DNA from: Prorocentrum cordatum
Lineage: Eukaryota; Sar; Dinophyceae; Prorocentrales; Prorocentraceae
Reading direction: 5' to 3'
Length of the DNA: 64,000 nucleotides
Assembly: GCA_963575745.1 (NCBI GenBank)
Contig: CAUYUJ010015496.1
Location: 73,501 to 137,500 of the forward strand
The translations under genes were made by a program, and so were the position numbers. The notes under the pieces were generated by a model that worked only from the letters and a program-made list of their open reading frames with translations, was not told the DNA's origin and did no database searches. This document shows positions 46,355-55,991 of this stretch, in pieces. Every line of letters starts with the position of its first letter. The stretch's first letter is position 1.

Positions 46355-47231
46355 TCATTGGATCAAGACACAAGGCGGCCATTCGCCCGCGCACTCGCGC
46401 GCCATGCCAGTGAGACGCCACGAGACGCAGGCTGCCTGGTGGGACTCGTTGAGATCCGAGTTCGCCACTGGCCAGATCATCACCTCCCGCACCCATCGCT
46501 GGAAAGGCGCTCGAGATTGCTGCTCGGGCCCCCAGGGACGGAGCCGCAGCGCGTTGCCGACGCCGCCTGCGTCCACGCAGGATTGGCAGCTCGTCACGGC
46601 AAGCATGCCAACTCCGACGGCCTTCCACACGGAATGGAAGTACCTCCAAATATCTAAGAGGTGCTGGAGGCCATGGATCCAACGAGGGCGTTGCTCTGAC
46701 CATGAGCCTCGGAGCCGACGTGGGCACTTGTCCCAGATGTGTTCCTCCTCGTCAACGGTATTCGGCGTGATCTTCCGTCGCATGGTTGTGCACCCTGGGC
46801 ACTCGGAGCATCCAACAACATAGCTACGGGAATGTTTTTCGTGAGTCGCATCGCCACTGTACTGAACACCACCAACTCCACGATCGGGGAGAGGAGTGCG
46901 CATCGGGATCTCGCCCTGCCAAACTGAAGGGAACAGATGGCCGTGGCGAATTCCAAGAAAGCGAGGACAGATAATCCCACGTGTGTTTCGCTGTCCCTTG
47001 AAATGTTGACGACAAAATCGCCAAACCCTCTTCCACGGATTCCACATTATTCTCCGGCTGTTCTTCCCACGGCTCCCACAGCACAGTTGCATAAAAAACT
47101 CGGGGCCCTCGGCTGGTGCCGCTGATGAACCCTGTACGGATAGATTGCTCACTATACGCGGCTGAACTCATCTTTGGCGTCATTCCCAAAGGCGGATGAG
47201 TGGCCATCGGACCCGCAAGCTGCCCAAACAT
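46355..47231 (-). pseudogene. LINE-like C-terminal region with CCHC knuckle
   Basis: A 265-codon minus-strand reading (47152-46355) contains CSECPGC ... EEEHIWDKCP, i.e. C-x2-C-x16-H-x4-C. This resembles the zinc knuckle found after the reverse transcriptase in many non-LTR retrotransposons, but the C-to-H gap is longer than usual. A second frame is sensible at the upstream end (47231-47000; RVFYATVLWEPWEEQPENN), suggesting a frameshift near 47000. No RT motifs are visible, so only the tail of an element would be present. A host zinc-binding protein is the alternative. Confidence 0.4.
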
Positions 47232-47383
47232 AGTCTGAATCAGCCAGGGGGAGAGAACGTAGAGAGGCGGCGGGGCGCTGCTGTCTCTGTAGCGATAGAT
47301 GTCGTAGTCATTCTACGAGTTGAAGTAAGGCGTGATGTGCACGATGTCATCCGCCGACCCTGGAGGCGGAGGGGCGATTTCCC

Positions 47384-47560
47384 TTAGCGACGTGAAAGAA
47401 CGCGGTGAACACGGTGATGGTGAACCACGGTGCCGAAAGCGGCGAGCACGATGTACGTGCCAAAGGCGGTGGAGTGGTGGAAGTCGGCAACGTCGACTCG
47501 CAGAATGAGAAACAGCCACGCAGGCCATCGCGGATAACGGAGCCGTAGCTCCGCCACCAA
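47384..47560 (-). CDS. possible last exon of a membrane protein
   Basis: After a TAG that could serve as a splice acceptor near 47559, the minus strand reads LVAELRLRYPRWPAWLFLIL, then RVDVADFHHSTAFGTYIVLA and AFGTVVHHHRVHRVLSRR, ending at TAA 47384-47386. Two hydrophobic stretches and a basic His-rich tail suggest a membrane protein C-terminus. The competing frame on the same strand is low-complexity. Family unknown. Confidence 0.35.
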   Translation of the reverse strand: MVAELRLRYPRWPAWLFLILRVDVADFHHSTAFGTYIVLAAFGTVVHHHRVHRVLSRR

Positions 47561-48164
47561 CTATCAAATGAAACATGGTAGGTTTCATGTTTGCGAAGGC
47601 GGATGCACTAAGGCGGAGATGTGCGTAAGACGCGAGAAAGCGGGCGCGCGAGGTGATAACCTCGCGAGCCCAAACGGCAGCGGAGAAGGCAGGCAAGGAA
47701 GATGGGCAGAGACTGTAAAGGTACCGTTCGAATCTGGGTACGAGGAGGAGGGAGGCGGAGGAAGAATACCTGGGCCCCCGCAGTTGCGGATGACAGCGAT
47801 GGGGCGCGGGGCACGAGCGGGTCGCGGGGCGCAGCTCAGGCGGGTCGCGGGTGGGCGGCGGGGCGCAGGCGGTTTGCGGGTGAAGTGCGGGGCGGGGCGC
47901 GAGCGGATCGCTCAACGGGGCTCTGGACGCCGCCCAGACCGCGCATCCACACTCGAGCGACGCACCCAGTGACAGTGTGAGACCGGAGGCCCCCGTCGCT
48001 TCTGACTCTTGATGGAGAAGGGGATCGAAGTGGAGTCGGGCGTATTCGAGCGCGGCAGCTACAGTAAGCGCTCGGAGAGGCGACGCGACATGACGAGGCA
48101 CACCCTTTCCCAGCGTACGACCTCAAAAGTCTACGAGTGGAATATGTCCAACGCGCGCGCGCTG
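47561..48164. other. GC-rich spacer, no gene assigned
   Basis: GCGGGTCGCGGGGCGCAG-like irregular repeats at 47810-47900; readings on both strands are low-complexity. Confidence 0.4.
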
Positions 48165-48406
48165 TCAACTAACACGGGAAGAGCTACCGTGATAAAACAC
48201 AGGCACACAGTTGTCTATGTACACTTGCAGGGACAGTGGCAAAGAACGCGCAATCGTTCGAAGATGGAGGCGATCTGATCGGCTTGCGGGGAGGTCACAC
48301 TGTCCGTGCTCATTCCAGCCACATGCCGTGGCTGTGCCATCGCTCCTCAGAAGCACTGTATAGCACATGCCTGCGGCAACCTGTGAATCCGTCAACCCCT
48401 CGCTTG
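48165..48406 (-). CDS. RCC1-like repeat exon, probable 3' end of the 51-52.5 kb gene
   Basis: The minus strand reads one RCC1-type repeat (SQVAAGMCYTVLLRSDGTAT, ACGWNEHGQCDLPA) followed by a 40-residue tail (SLPLSLQVYIDNCVPVFYHG) and a TGA at 48165. The repeat lacks its beginning, and exon 2 at 51.4 kb ends in the middle of the matching position (GVAYS), so joining gives GVAYSQVAAG, the family wording. Both sides share ATTCA at the junction. The 3-kb gap would be an intron filled with CCAAGA repeats. Alternatively this is an isolated fragment. Confidence 0.65.
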
Positions 48407-48469
48407 CAGGGGTGACAAGGCGTGTGAAACGTGTGGCTGTTCTCATCCCCTTTTACCCCTCCCCGTGGG

Positions 48470-49310
48470 GTCCAAAATGCCGTCTGAGAAGGGGGCTGGG
48501 GGTCCCTGAGCTCGCCAGCGCTTCTCCCAGGGCTTGTGGAGCCCCCAAGGGGCGCCAGTACGGGCCAGGAGGGCCCAAACAGAGCGCCAAGACAGTCAAA
48601 GAGAGCGTCGAGCCGGTCCAGGGTAGCCCCACGACGGCCCGAGATTGCTTAAAGGCAACCCACGATGCCCCTGAGAGGGCCCACGAATGCTCCCAGAGGA
48701 CCGCCGAAGGGGCCCCAAGAGGCAAAAATCACCCCATGCCCTTACGAGAAGGTGCATGTTTAGCATACTCGCCTTTCTCGTCTTGACAGCGTCCAAGACA
48801 GCCCAAGGGGCCCCTAAGATCGTCCCAAGACTGGAGGGCCCCAAGACGGCCCAAAAGGGCCCCAAGACGGCCCCAGGGGATCCCAAGACGGCCCAAAAGA
48901 GCCAAGAGGGCGTTAAGGGGCCAAGAAGGGGAACGCTGAGCCTTTCCCCCCAAGATGGACCCGAGAGACCCCCAGAGGCCCCCGAGGCGCCTCGAGAGGC
49001 CCTCACGAGGCTCCCAAGAAGCCCCCAGTGAGCACTCACGAAGCCCCGAAAAGCTCTCCAGATGCCCCAAGTAGCACTCCAGAAGGCCCAACCTCGGGGG
49101 TCGGTCGGCGGAATGGCGGAAGCCACTTGAATCCGCCCGCCAACCGGGCTGAGGGGCGTGTGACTCTACACTGCTCAGCATGGCCTCCAGACGGCCCAAG
49201 ACGGCCCCAAGACGGCCCAAGATGGCCCCGAGACGGCCCAAGAGGCTCCCAATACGGTCCCAGAGGGCCCCCAGGGGGCCCCCAAGAGCACCTCCAGAGG
49301 CCAAAAACAT
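48470..49310 (+). repeat. CCAAGA family, forward orientation
   Basis: CCCAAGACGGCCC / CCAAGAGG units, densest at 48790-49030 and 49180-49290. Core-like breaks lie at 48725-48790 (GCATGTTTAGCATACTCGCC) and 49300-49360 (AACATGCATTTCCC, CGCTATCTCGC). The TTAGCATA text recurs at 53325 beside the poly-A tract. Confidence 0.75.
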
Positions 49311-49551
49311 GCATTTCCCTTTGGCTTGAGATGTTCGCTATCTCGCTTTCTCACAACCCTCCTGCGTTGTGTTCTCGTTTTGGATAGAGCACTGTGCTGT
49401 CCAAGTCTACTCCTCCGCCTCCCCCTCCTCCTTTTTCCCCATTTTCCTCCTTGTGCCTCCTTCCTCCCGCACCCAACTTCTCTCTGCGTTTCCCCTGCTT
49501 CGTTTCCTCTTCCTCTTTCGCGCCTTTTCTTGCTCGCCACGTTCGCGGGGT

Positions 49552-49880
49552 CCTGAGAGGTCCAGCGGAGTGGGGGGGCACGCACACCGAGCCGAGACCT
49601 CGCGGTTCCCGGGGGCCCGCGAACTGCGCAACTCTCGCCACTTTCGTGGGCTCCTGGGAGATCCAGCGGTGTGGAGGGACACGCACACCCAGCCGAGACC
49701 TCGCGGTTCCCTGGGGAATCTGCGAACTGTCGCCGCCTTCGTGGGCTCCCGGGAGGCCCAGCGGAGTGGGAGAACACGCACACCTGGCCGAGACCTCACG
49801 GCTCCCTGGGGGTCTGCGAACGGCTCCTGAGAGGTCCAGCGGAGTGGAGTTGTACGCACACCCTAATGAGACCTCGCGTC
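49552..49880 (+). repeat. 78-101 bp minisatellite, four units
   Basis: CCAGCGGAGTGG-like starts at 49562, 49663, 49758 and 49836, each followed by ACGCACACC, GCCGAGACCTCGCGG and TTCGTGGGCTCC text. The last unit is shortened. Confidence 0.85.
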
Positions 49881-50034
49881 CCCCCGTTTTTGCACTCTTC
49901 AGATCTCACTCCTAAATGCTCCTGCCCACTGTAGGCATTTCAGCAATTACGTTTGTCGAGTCGTGAGCCGTCCTGTGTGAAGTCGCCACATGTTTTCAAT
50001 GGGCTGGGTACGTCCCTGGGCAATTCCAACTCGC

Positions 50035-50178
50035 GGGGCCCGTGCAGCCAAGATGGCCCCAAGACGGCCCCAGAGGCCTCCAAGAGGGCCCCAAGACGGC
50101 CCACGAGGGCCCTCCGACAGAGGCCCAAGGAGGTCCCCTAGACGGCTCAAGAGGCCCCCAAGACGCACCAAGAAGACG

Positions 50179-50214
<36 letters not shown>

Positions 50215-50415
50215 CTAGGCGGCTCCGAAAGGCCCCGAAGACGGTCTCCGAAGGGGCCGGACGGCGCAAGAGCGCCCCAAGACGGCCCAATAGGCCGTCA
50301 AGAAGGCCCAAGAGGCTCCAAAGAGGTCCCTACAATAAGAGGCCCCGAGGGGCCCCAAAGAAGCCTCCAAGAGGCTCCCAAAAAGCCCCCCAACGGCCCC
50401 AAGAAACCACCAAGA
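50035..50415 (+). repeat. CCAAGA family, forward, split by a (GA)n run
   Basis: CCCAAGACGGCCC-type units on both sides of a GA run at 50183-50212. No clear core. Confidence 0.8.
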
Positions 50416-51396
50416 GGCACAGGGAAGTGTATACGAATGACGCGTTGTTGCTATGCTCATCGGAGTTTGAACTTGGCGTTGCCTTGTGTTGAAAGGCGGA
50501 GAATGCTCATGGCCCTCCTGAAAATTCGTACGCTCGTTCCAGCGCTAAAACGGTAGGAGGCGCATCCGCCCCCCATGACGCTGCCAGCGCCCTGGGGCGG
50601 GCAGAACGACACTGCAAAACAGCGCGACAGACGGGCAGTGCAAACCAGACGACGCCCAGTCTTTACGTGCTCTGGACGTGCACCCCGCGAATCGACAGAA
50701 ATCCGCCCGCCAGAGGCCTCTGCAATTACACGGCCCGGCTGCATCCCATCCCCCGTTCGGTCCACAAGAGGGCTTCCAAACGGCGTCCAAGACAAAGCTT
50801 TAAGTTCAGACCGTTCCCAACAAGTTTTCGGGCCGAATTCTTAGTCTCCACAATCAACGCCTGGTGCCCTCCAGAGCGCATCTTGGACCCAACTTCGTCA
50901 ATAACCTGGTACCTTCAAAAACGTAGCAAAACCATGCGGTGTTTGATGATTTGGGCCCCTCCGAGGAGTCTTCCAAACGCCTCTCCTAGCTCACTTTCGG
51001 GCAAATCTGGAGCTTCTCGCAGCATGCAACTTTCGCCATCATTTTGGACGAGCTCTGGGACCAATGTTCGCAGAAAATGGGCCCAACTTCGCCCGCAAAA
51101 AAACGAGGCCCAAACAGGCCCCAAAATACCGGCTCGTCTCCTCTGCAAGATAGGACATGGGAGTGCTCGCACTTGGACCGTCCAGAATCCCTCTGGGCCG
51201 CCTCGGGCCCATCTTCGCCTCGTTCTGGACCATATTTGGCCTCTTCTGGATCTTCTTCAAGCCATTTTGGATCCATTTTGGGCGGTTACACAAGCCGTCG
51301 GGGGTACTTCGCCCAGCCGCTAAATATTGTTTTCGGCCATCCTCGACACACCCCGCGAGAACTTGGAAAGGGCGGGCGGTGAACGCGAAGCGTCTT
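50416..51396. other. no gene assigned; inferred intron sequence
   Basis: A 218-codon plus-strand reading (50667-51323) lacks domains and overlaps minus-strand readings. The right half has repeated TTTTGGATC / CCATTTTGG phrases. If the RCC1 exons are joined as proposed, this is intronic. Confidence 0.4.
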
Positions 51397-51972
51397 GAAT
51401 AAGCTACCCCTGCTTCCAAACCTGGAAGGTTGCACTCTCCGTTGCAACTGGTGCCGCAAGCCTCCGCCAGCCCATCGCTCTTCAGCAGGACAGTGTGGCA
51501 CATTCCTGCAGCAACCTGCGTGTAGGTCACGCGCGCGCTCAAAGCTGGAGGAGTGCACTGGCCGCCTATGTTCCAGCCAGAACCAACAGCCGTGCCATCG
51601 CTCCTGAGCATGACAGTGTGGTAGCTTCCTGCTGCAACCTGCCTGTAGGTAACGCCTGCATCCAAGGCCGGGATATCGCACTGTCCACTGTTGTTGTCAC
51701 CACAAGCGGTGGCAGTGCCATCGCTCCTTAGCAGGACTGTGTGGCTTGCTCCAGCAGCAATCTGGACATAGACCACGCCCGCGTCCAAAGGCGGAAGGTC
51801 GCACTGCCCACAACTGTTACTGCCGCAGGCCACCGCTGTGCCGTCGCCACTGAGCAGCACCGTGTGACCGAATCCTGCCGAAACCTGCGTGTAACACTGG
51901 CCCGCGTTCAGGGGCGGAATGTCGCACTGCCCAACGGCGTTCGTGCCACAGGCCACGACCACGCCGTCGCTC
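51397..51972 (-). CDS. RCC1-like repeat protein, central exon
   Basis: RCC1-type repeats fold into beta-propellers used for protein or chromatin contacts; the partner of this protein is unknown. The exon encodes the rest of one repeat and four more units of about 41 residues on the minus strand, e.g. GHTVLLSGDGTAVACGSNSC, SHTVLLRSDGTATACGDNNS, YHTVMLRSDGTAVGSGWNIG and CHTVLLKSDGLAEACGTSCN, separated by GQCD(I/L)PxLxAGxxYxQVAAG linkers. The period is 123 bp. Near 51400 the pattern breaks at GVAYS; the reading continues in unrelated sequence, so the exon probably ends there. Upstream it joins the 52.4-kb exon across a 403-bp interruption. No damaging mutation is seen, so this is the best candidate for a working gene in the window. 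Confidence 0.85.
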
Positions 51973-52375
51973 CTGATTGACGCGAGGGGGGAGGTTCGCA
52001 CGAGCGACGAACCTATCCACATCCGTGCCCTCGCGGTCTGTAGACACCGAAGCGCGATCCCGTAGACACGCGATCCCACGGACACGTTCCGCGCAGGATA
52101 TCCGCACAACCCTCTCCTTTTATACATGGGGCCGCGGCCGAGGAGTGCATACCGCGAGACCGTGGATCTGGGTATGTTTCCCGCCCGCGAGGCTCATCAG
52201 AGAAGCGGGTCCTGGGCTCTCGACCCCCAGATCTTTCCTGGGGATCGGCTCTTCGTCCCGAGCCGCTTTCTGGCAGCCCCGGGGCCCACGAAGGGCCCAG
52301 GGCGCCAAAAACAGCGAAGATGCCCAGGGCCACGCCCCCTCAGGCCTCAGGACCCCCTCTCTTCGCGGCGAGCTC
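51973..52375 (-). other. intron or introner-like insertion, GA-AG borders
   Basis: The RCC1 reading is interrupted exactly inside a repeat: ...CACACGGTCCTGCTCAG stops at 52376 and GAGCGACGGCGTGG resumes at 51972. TCAGGAGC is present at both junctions. Removing 51973-52375 restores HTVLLRSDGVVVACG. With splicing at CAG|GAG the intron would run GAGCTC...AATCAG, a GA-AG intron, a donor type reported for dinoflagellates. No GT donor fits the frame within the repeat. An unspliced insertion with an 8-bp target duplication is the alternative. Confidence 0.7.
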
Positions 52376-52540
52376 CTGAGCAGGACCGTGTGGGCACGCC
52401 CAGCAGCGGCCTGCGAGTAGGCCAAACCCGAGTCCAGGGAAGGGAGGTCACACTGCCCATCGGCGTTGCCACCGCAAGCCGCGGCCGCACCGTCGCTCCT
52501 CAGCAGAATCGTGTGGCGGCATCCGGCGGCGACCATCCCT
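52376..52540 (-). CDS. RCC1-like repeat protein, upstream exon
   Basis: The minus strand reads MVAAGCRHTILLRSDGAAAA, CGGNADGQCDLPSLDSGLAY, SQAAAGRAHTVLLR, i.e. one complete repeat and the start of the next. A CAG at 52539-52541 could be a splice acceptor, since upstream sequence to 52839 is Pro/Ser/Leu low-complexity and matches no repeat. The true 5' end of the gene is not visible; it may lie further right in or beyond the purine and poly-A tracts. Confidence 0.75.
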
Positions 52541-52639
52541 GGCGCAAGCCCAGAGCCCGCAGGGCGGCGGGGGGCCGTCGGAAAGCCTGAGCCGAATGAC
52601 GGGTTTCTGAAGGATTCTGCCAAAAAAATATGGGGGGTT

Positions 52640-53109
52640 CTACGGGTATCTGTATGTTTCCAAGGAGGGGTAAGAGGGGGGCGCACGGACAGTGGGAGGA
52701 GGAAAAAAGGGGGAAGAGGTGAAAGAGAGGAAAGGGGAGAAGGGGAGGCCAAGGAGGGGGCGCAGAGAGAAGGAAAAGGCAGTTTGGGTGCGTTCGCGCC
52801 AGATCTGACATCCTCCCACCTCCCGTACATCCTTCCCACTGCGTTGTCTTCTCTCTGTCTGTCCGCCGACGCGTGTCATAATGGACACGAAACTCCAAAG
52901 AGAACCCTTCATGTGATGCGCAATCCGCCGACCCTGTGTGGGCCTCCAGGCGCGTGAGATTTCCCCCCCCCCCCCCCCGTGATCCCCCCCCAGGGAGCCG
53001 AGAGGGCCCTGGCTCTCCCCAAAACACCCAGGATGGCCTCCAGACGGCCCAAGATGCCTCCCAAGACGCCCCCAAGAAGCAGAAATCTTCCTATCCCCTC
53101 GGGAAAGGG

Positions 53110-53143
<34 letters not shown>

Positions 53144-53234
53144 CAGAGAACAATAAAAACAAAAAAGGAGAAAGGGAAAGAAAAAAAACAACAACAACAA
53201 AAAAAACAAAAAACAACAACAAAAAAAAAACAAA

Positions 53235-53316
<82 letters not shown>

Positions 53317-53330
53317 GCATATGCTTAGCA
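52640..53330. repeat. purine tract, poly-C and long poly-A
   Basis: GGGGAGAAGGGGAGG purine text (52670-52790), C run at 52963-52978, (GA)n at 53110-53140, A-rich with C interruptions from 53155, and an almost unbroken A run of about 85 bases at 53231-53315. The A run is followed by CGCATATGCTTAGCATATTC. Confidence 0.9.
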
Positions 53331-53474
53331 TATTCACCACTTGGGCCTGGGGATCACAAGGCCTGGGCATCACAAGGCCCCCTAAGAGGGTTCCACACTT
53401 CCAAACATTTATGACGGCACGCAGTTTTCGGGGAGCCCCCGGGCCTTCTGCCAAACAGAGTCCACGCACACGTT

Positions 53475-53855
53475 CTAGCGCGCACAGCGCCCGCGAGCTT
53501 TCGCGCCCAGACTGACCCGCACCACCATGTCTCTCCGCGCAATGGCTTGGTGGACGAACTCGGCCACGCCTGCCGCGTCGTCGTCGTCGCCCCCGGACTT
53601 CAGGATCACGGACACGATGCTCGCCAGCCCGCCCCCCGTCCTCGGCACAGCCGGCGCCCTGTCGTCGGCTGCCGCGTCGTCCGCGGAGCTCAATTGAGCC
53701 AGCATGTCCGCCCAGGGCATCAGGAACGACGTCGCGTTGCCTCGAGCCGCCACGCGGACCGCGCCATCCCCGGCCCCCATGTCAAACGCGCGCTCGCTCC
53801 GAAACCGCATCTCCAAGGCGAAGTACGCCGTTGATGCCACGCACGCGAAGATCAT
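53475..53855 (-). pseudogene. hypothetical protein fragment
   Basis: The minus strand reads 126 protein-like residues (e.g. TSFLMPWADMLAQLSSADDA, GGLASIVSVILKSGGDDDDA, AEFVHQAIARRDMVVRVSLG). The wording feels like a repeated dinoflagellate protein that I cannot place with confidence. A mobile-element (for example Helitron-type) accessory region is one possibility, not shown. It continues upstream in other frames. Confidence 0.4.
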
Positions 53856-54706
53856 GTCCAGAATTGCCGCATGCCCTGCGGACAGCCCCTCGGGGGAGAG
53901 AAGGCCACCATGTCACTGGCGAGGGCCGCGGCGGGCAGGGGCGCCCCTCTGCGCGGGCCCGTCGCGCCGCTGCAACACCCCCCGCGCGGCGGAGCCTCAC
54001 AGCGATCGCGCGCAACGCCCCCGGCGCGCCAGGCGCGGGCGCAGCACCGCAGATCCCCACGGCGACACAGCACCCTCACTGAGCCGTCTGCCGCGGGCGC
54101 TGTCGCGCGCCAGCCGTCGAATACCGCTGCCCGATCGCGGGGTTGCACGCCGCCCCCGTCGCTGCCCCCCACGCTGTCCTGCACGCGTCGTTCCACGCAG
54201 CTGCCCGCCAACATGTTTTCCTTCGCGAGCGCGCAAGCGAGCCTGGATAAGCCGCCCAGTCTCGGCGACGCAAGCCCCCGCCGCATGGGATTTCCTTTCT
54301 AACCCTCAACGCGCATGAACTTCCAAGCGCACACCGCGCAAACCAAGGAACACGCGCCTCCGCCTGACAGGCCCTGAACGCACGACCGAAGACACCGCCC
54401 GTCGATCGCCCGCGCCGCGTCCGGCGCCCCTGATCGCACTCTCAACGCAATCGCCTCGTCGCACGTAGACAAGCACTGGGCCTGTTTCCGTTGGCCGACG
54501 CCCGCGCCCACGCAAACGACTTCCGAAGCAACGCCCGCTAAGATCCGCTCGTCGGTCTGCAGCAAGTGGGCGCAGAGCTCCGACTCTGCGCCCCCGCGCC
54601 AACGGCGCCCACGGAGAGCGCAACGCTTCGCGGGCAAGGCGACGGCGCCGCGCGACTGCACGCCCCCGCTCGCCAAGCACACGCCCTGCGCGACGCTCGA
54701 GGGCAC
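53856..54706 (-). pseudogene. Cys-rich protein remnant, several frames
   Basis: 54706-54299 reads a Cys-bearing segment (RCLRSCVQGLSGGGACSLVC, AVCAWKFMRVEG, stop). 54286-53852 then continues in a nearby frame (MLAGSCVERRVQDSVGG ...). The paired Cys could bind zinc. Composition stays protein-like across the frame changes, so this is probably a decayed ORF that includes 53475-53855. Confidence 0.3.
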
Positions 54707-54892
54707 CGCGGGTTATCGTCTTTTACGCGGCCGGCAACCTGCATGACCCCCCCGCCCACGCCGCGCGCGGATCTACCGCCGCGCCCCCGTAAACGGCGCG
54801 GACGCGGTAAACGAGGCCCGCCCCAGCTCCGTCTTCTCGAGGCCTTCGCCCCCCTGCCCCCGCCCCCCTTCCGTCTGTAGCGCTTCCGCGCG

Positions 54893-55684
54893 CTATCTAT
54901 CTGCACCGCGCTGCGGAGCCCTCGCGCGCACCCTCGCTGCGGGGGAAGGCCGTCTCGGCGGTCCACGCCACTCGTTGCGCCCCTGCATCCCGGCTGGCGG
55001 GGCTCTTTCTACGCCAGCCTGGAGGGCGCGACGCCGAATGCGCTGGCGGCGGGGGAGGCGCCGAATTGCCCGCAAGCATCCTCCGCCCGCGATCCGACGC
55101 CGCAGCGCCACCCCCGGCGCTGCTCTCCTCGACCCCGTGCGCAATGACGCAGGGCGCGCGCATGCCTCTCGCGCGCGCGTCGCCGACGACGACCCTCGAG
55201 CTTCCGCCCCCCCACCCCCGCCGCGCCACTCGCGCTCGCGCCGCGCGGGCTGATCGGCCCCATGGGGCCTGCGACGCCGGTCGAAGTCCCCCCCTTCGCA
55301 GCGGCGCCAGGCCGGGCGGCGCGAGGCGCTCGTGATCTCCGCAACAGTCGCATTGTACAATTCCAGGAGCTCTACCGACCTTTCGTCAAGCACATCCTCT
55401 TCCAGCGGCATCTCACCCAGCACGCGGGCCTCGCCTTCGAGTTCGGGGCGGGTAGAATGCATGTCCGCGCCACGCTCTTCGCCGACAAGACCGTCGAATC
55501 GCGGGCGCACGCGCGCGACGACATCCATTGAAAGCGCCGCCTTCGCCACGCCACGCCTACGCACAGCTAACCCCACAATCTCCCCAGCGCGCACCGCGCG
55601 CCACATTTGCCCGTCATGCGTGCCCAGATTCAGCCAGGAGTCCTCGGCATCGCGCAATGCCCACGCAGGCCTCGCACGCGGCAC
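54893..55684 (-). pseudogene. hypothetical protein remnant
   Basis: The first 120 residues from 55684 are convincing (WALRDAEDSWLNLGTHDGQM, WRAVRAGEIVGLAVRRRGVA, LGEMPLEEDVLDERSVELLE). After about 55320 the reading becomes Arg/Ala low-complexity, as if the frame were lost. A preceding piece, 55880-55614 (KFMQFSWALCIRIEDGRAAH, CEACVGIARCRGL), joins in another frame. Family unrecognised. Confidence 0.4.
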
Positions 55685-55991
55685 GTCGCCCGCCCTCGTG
55701 GCCCAGCGCCTCTCCGCACAGGCCCGCCCGCGCGAGCACTTGGAACTGGCTGCCGCGCCATGCCCCCGCCCCTGGTCTACTACGACCCCCCTTTGGGCCA
55801 GCTCCGAAATGCGCAGCTCGCCCGTCTTCGATTCGAATACATAACGCCCAAGAAAACTGCATGAACTTCACGGCACGCACGCCACCAGGCGGCGTCGATC
55901 CACCTCCCGTGACGCCTGGCGAAGATCACCCCCTGCGCGCCCCAACCCTGCCACGCGCGCGCGCCCACGTCTCGCTTAGCACCCGCGTCAC

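Noticed and set aside
50667-51323. 218-codon plus-strand ORF opposite the RCC1 gene
   Set aside because: No recognisable domain and overlaps the presumed intron; repeated TTTTGGATC phrases explain part of it.
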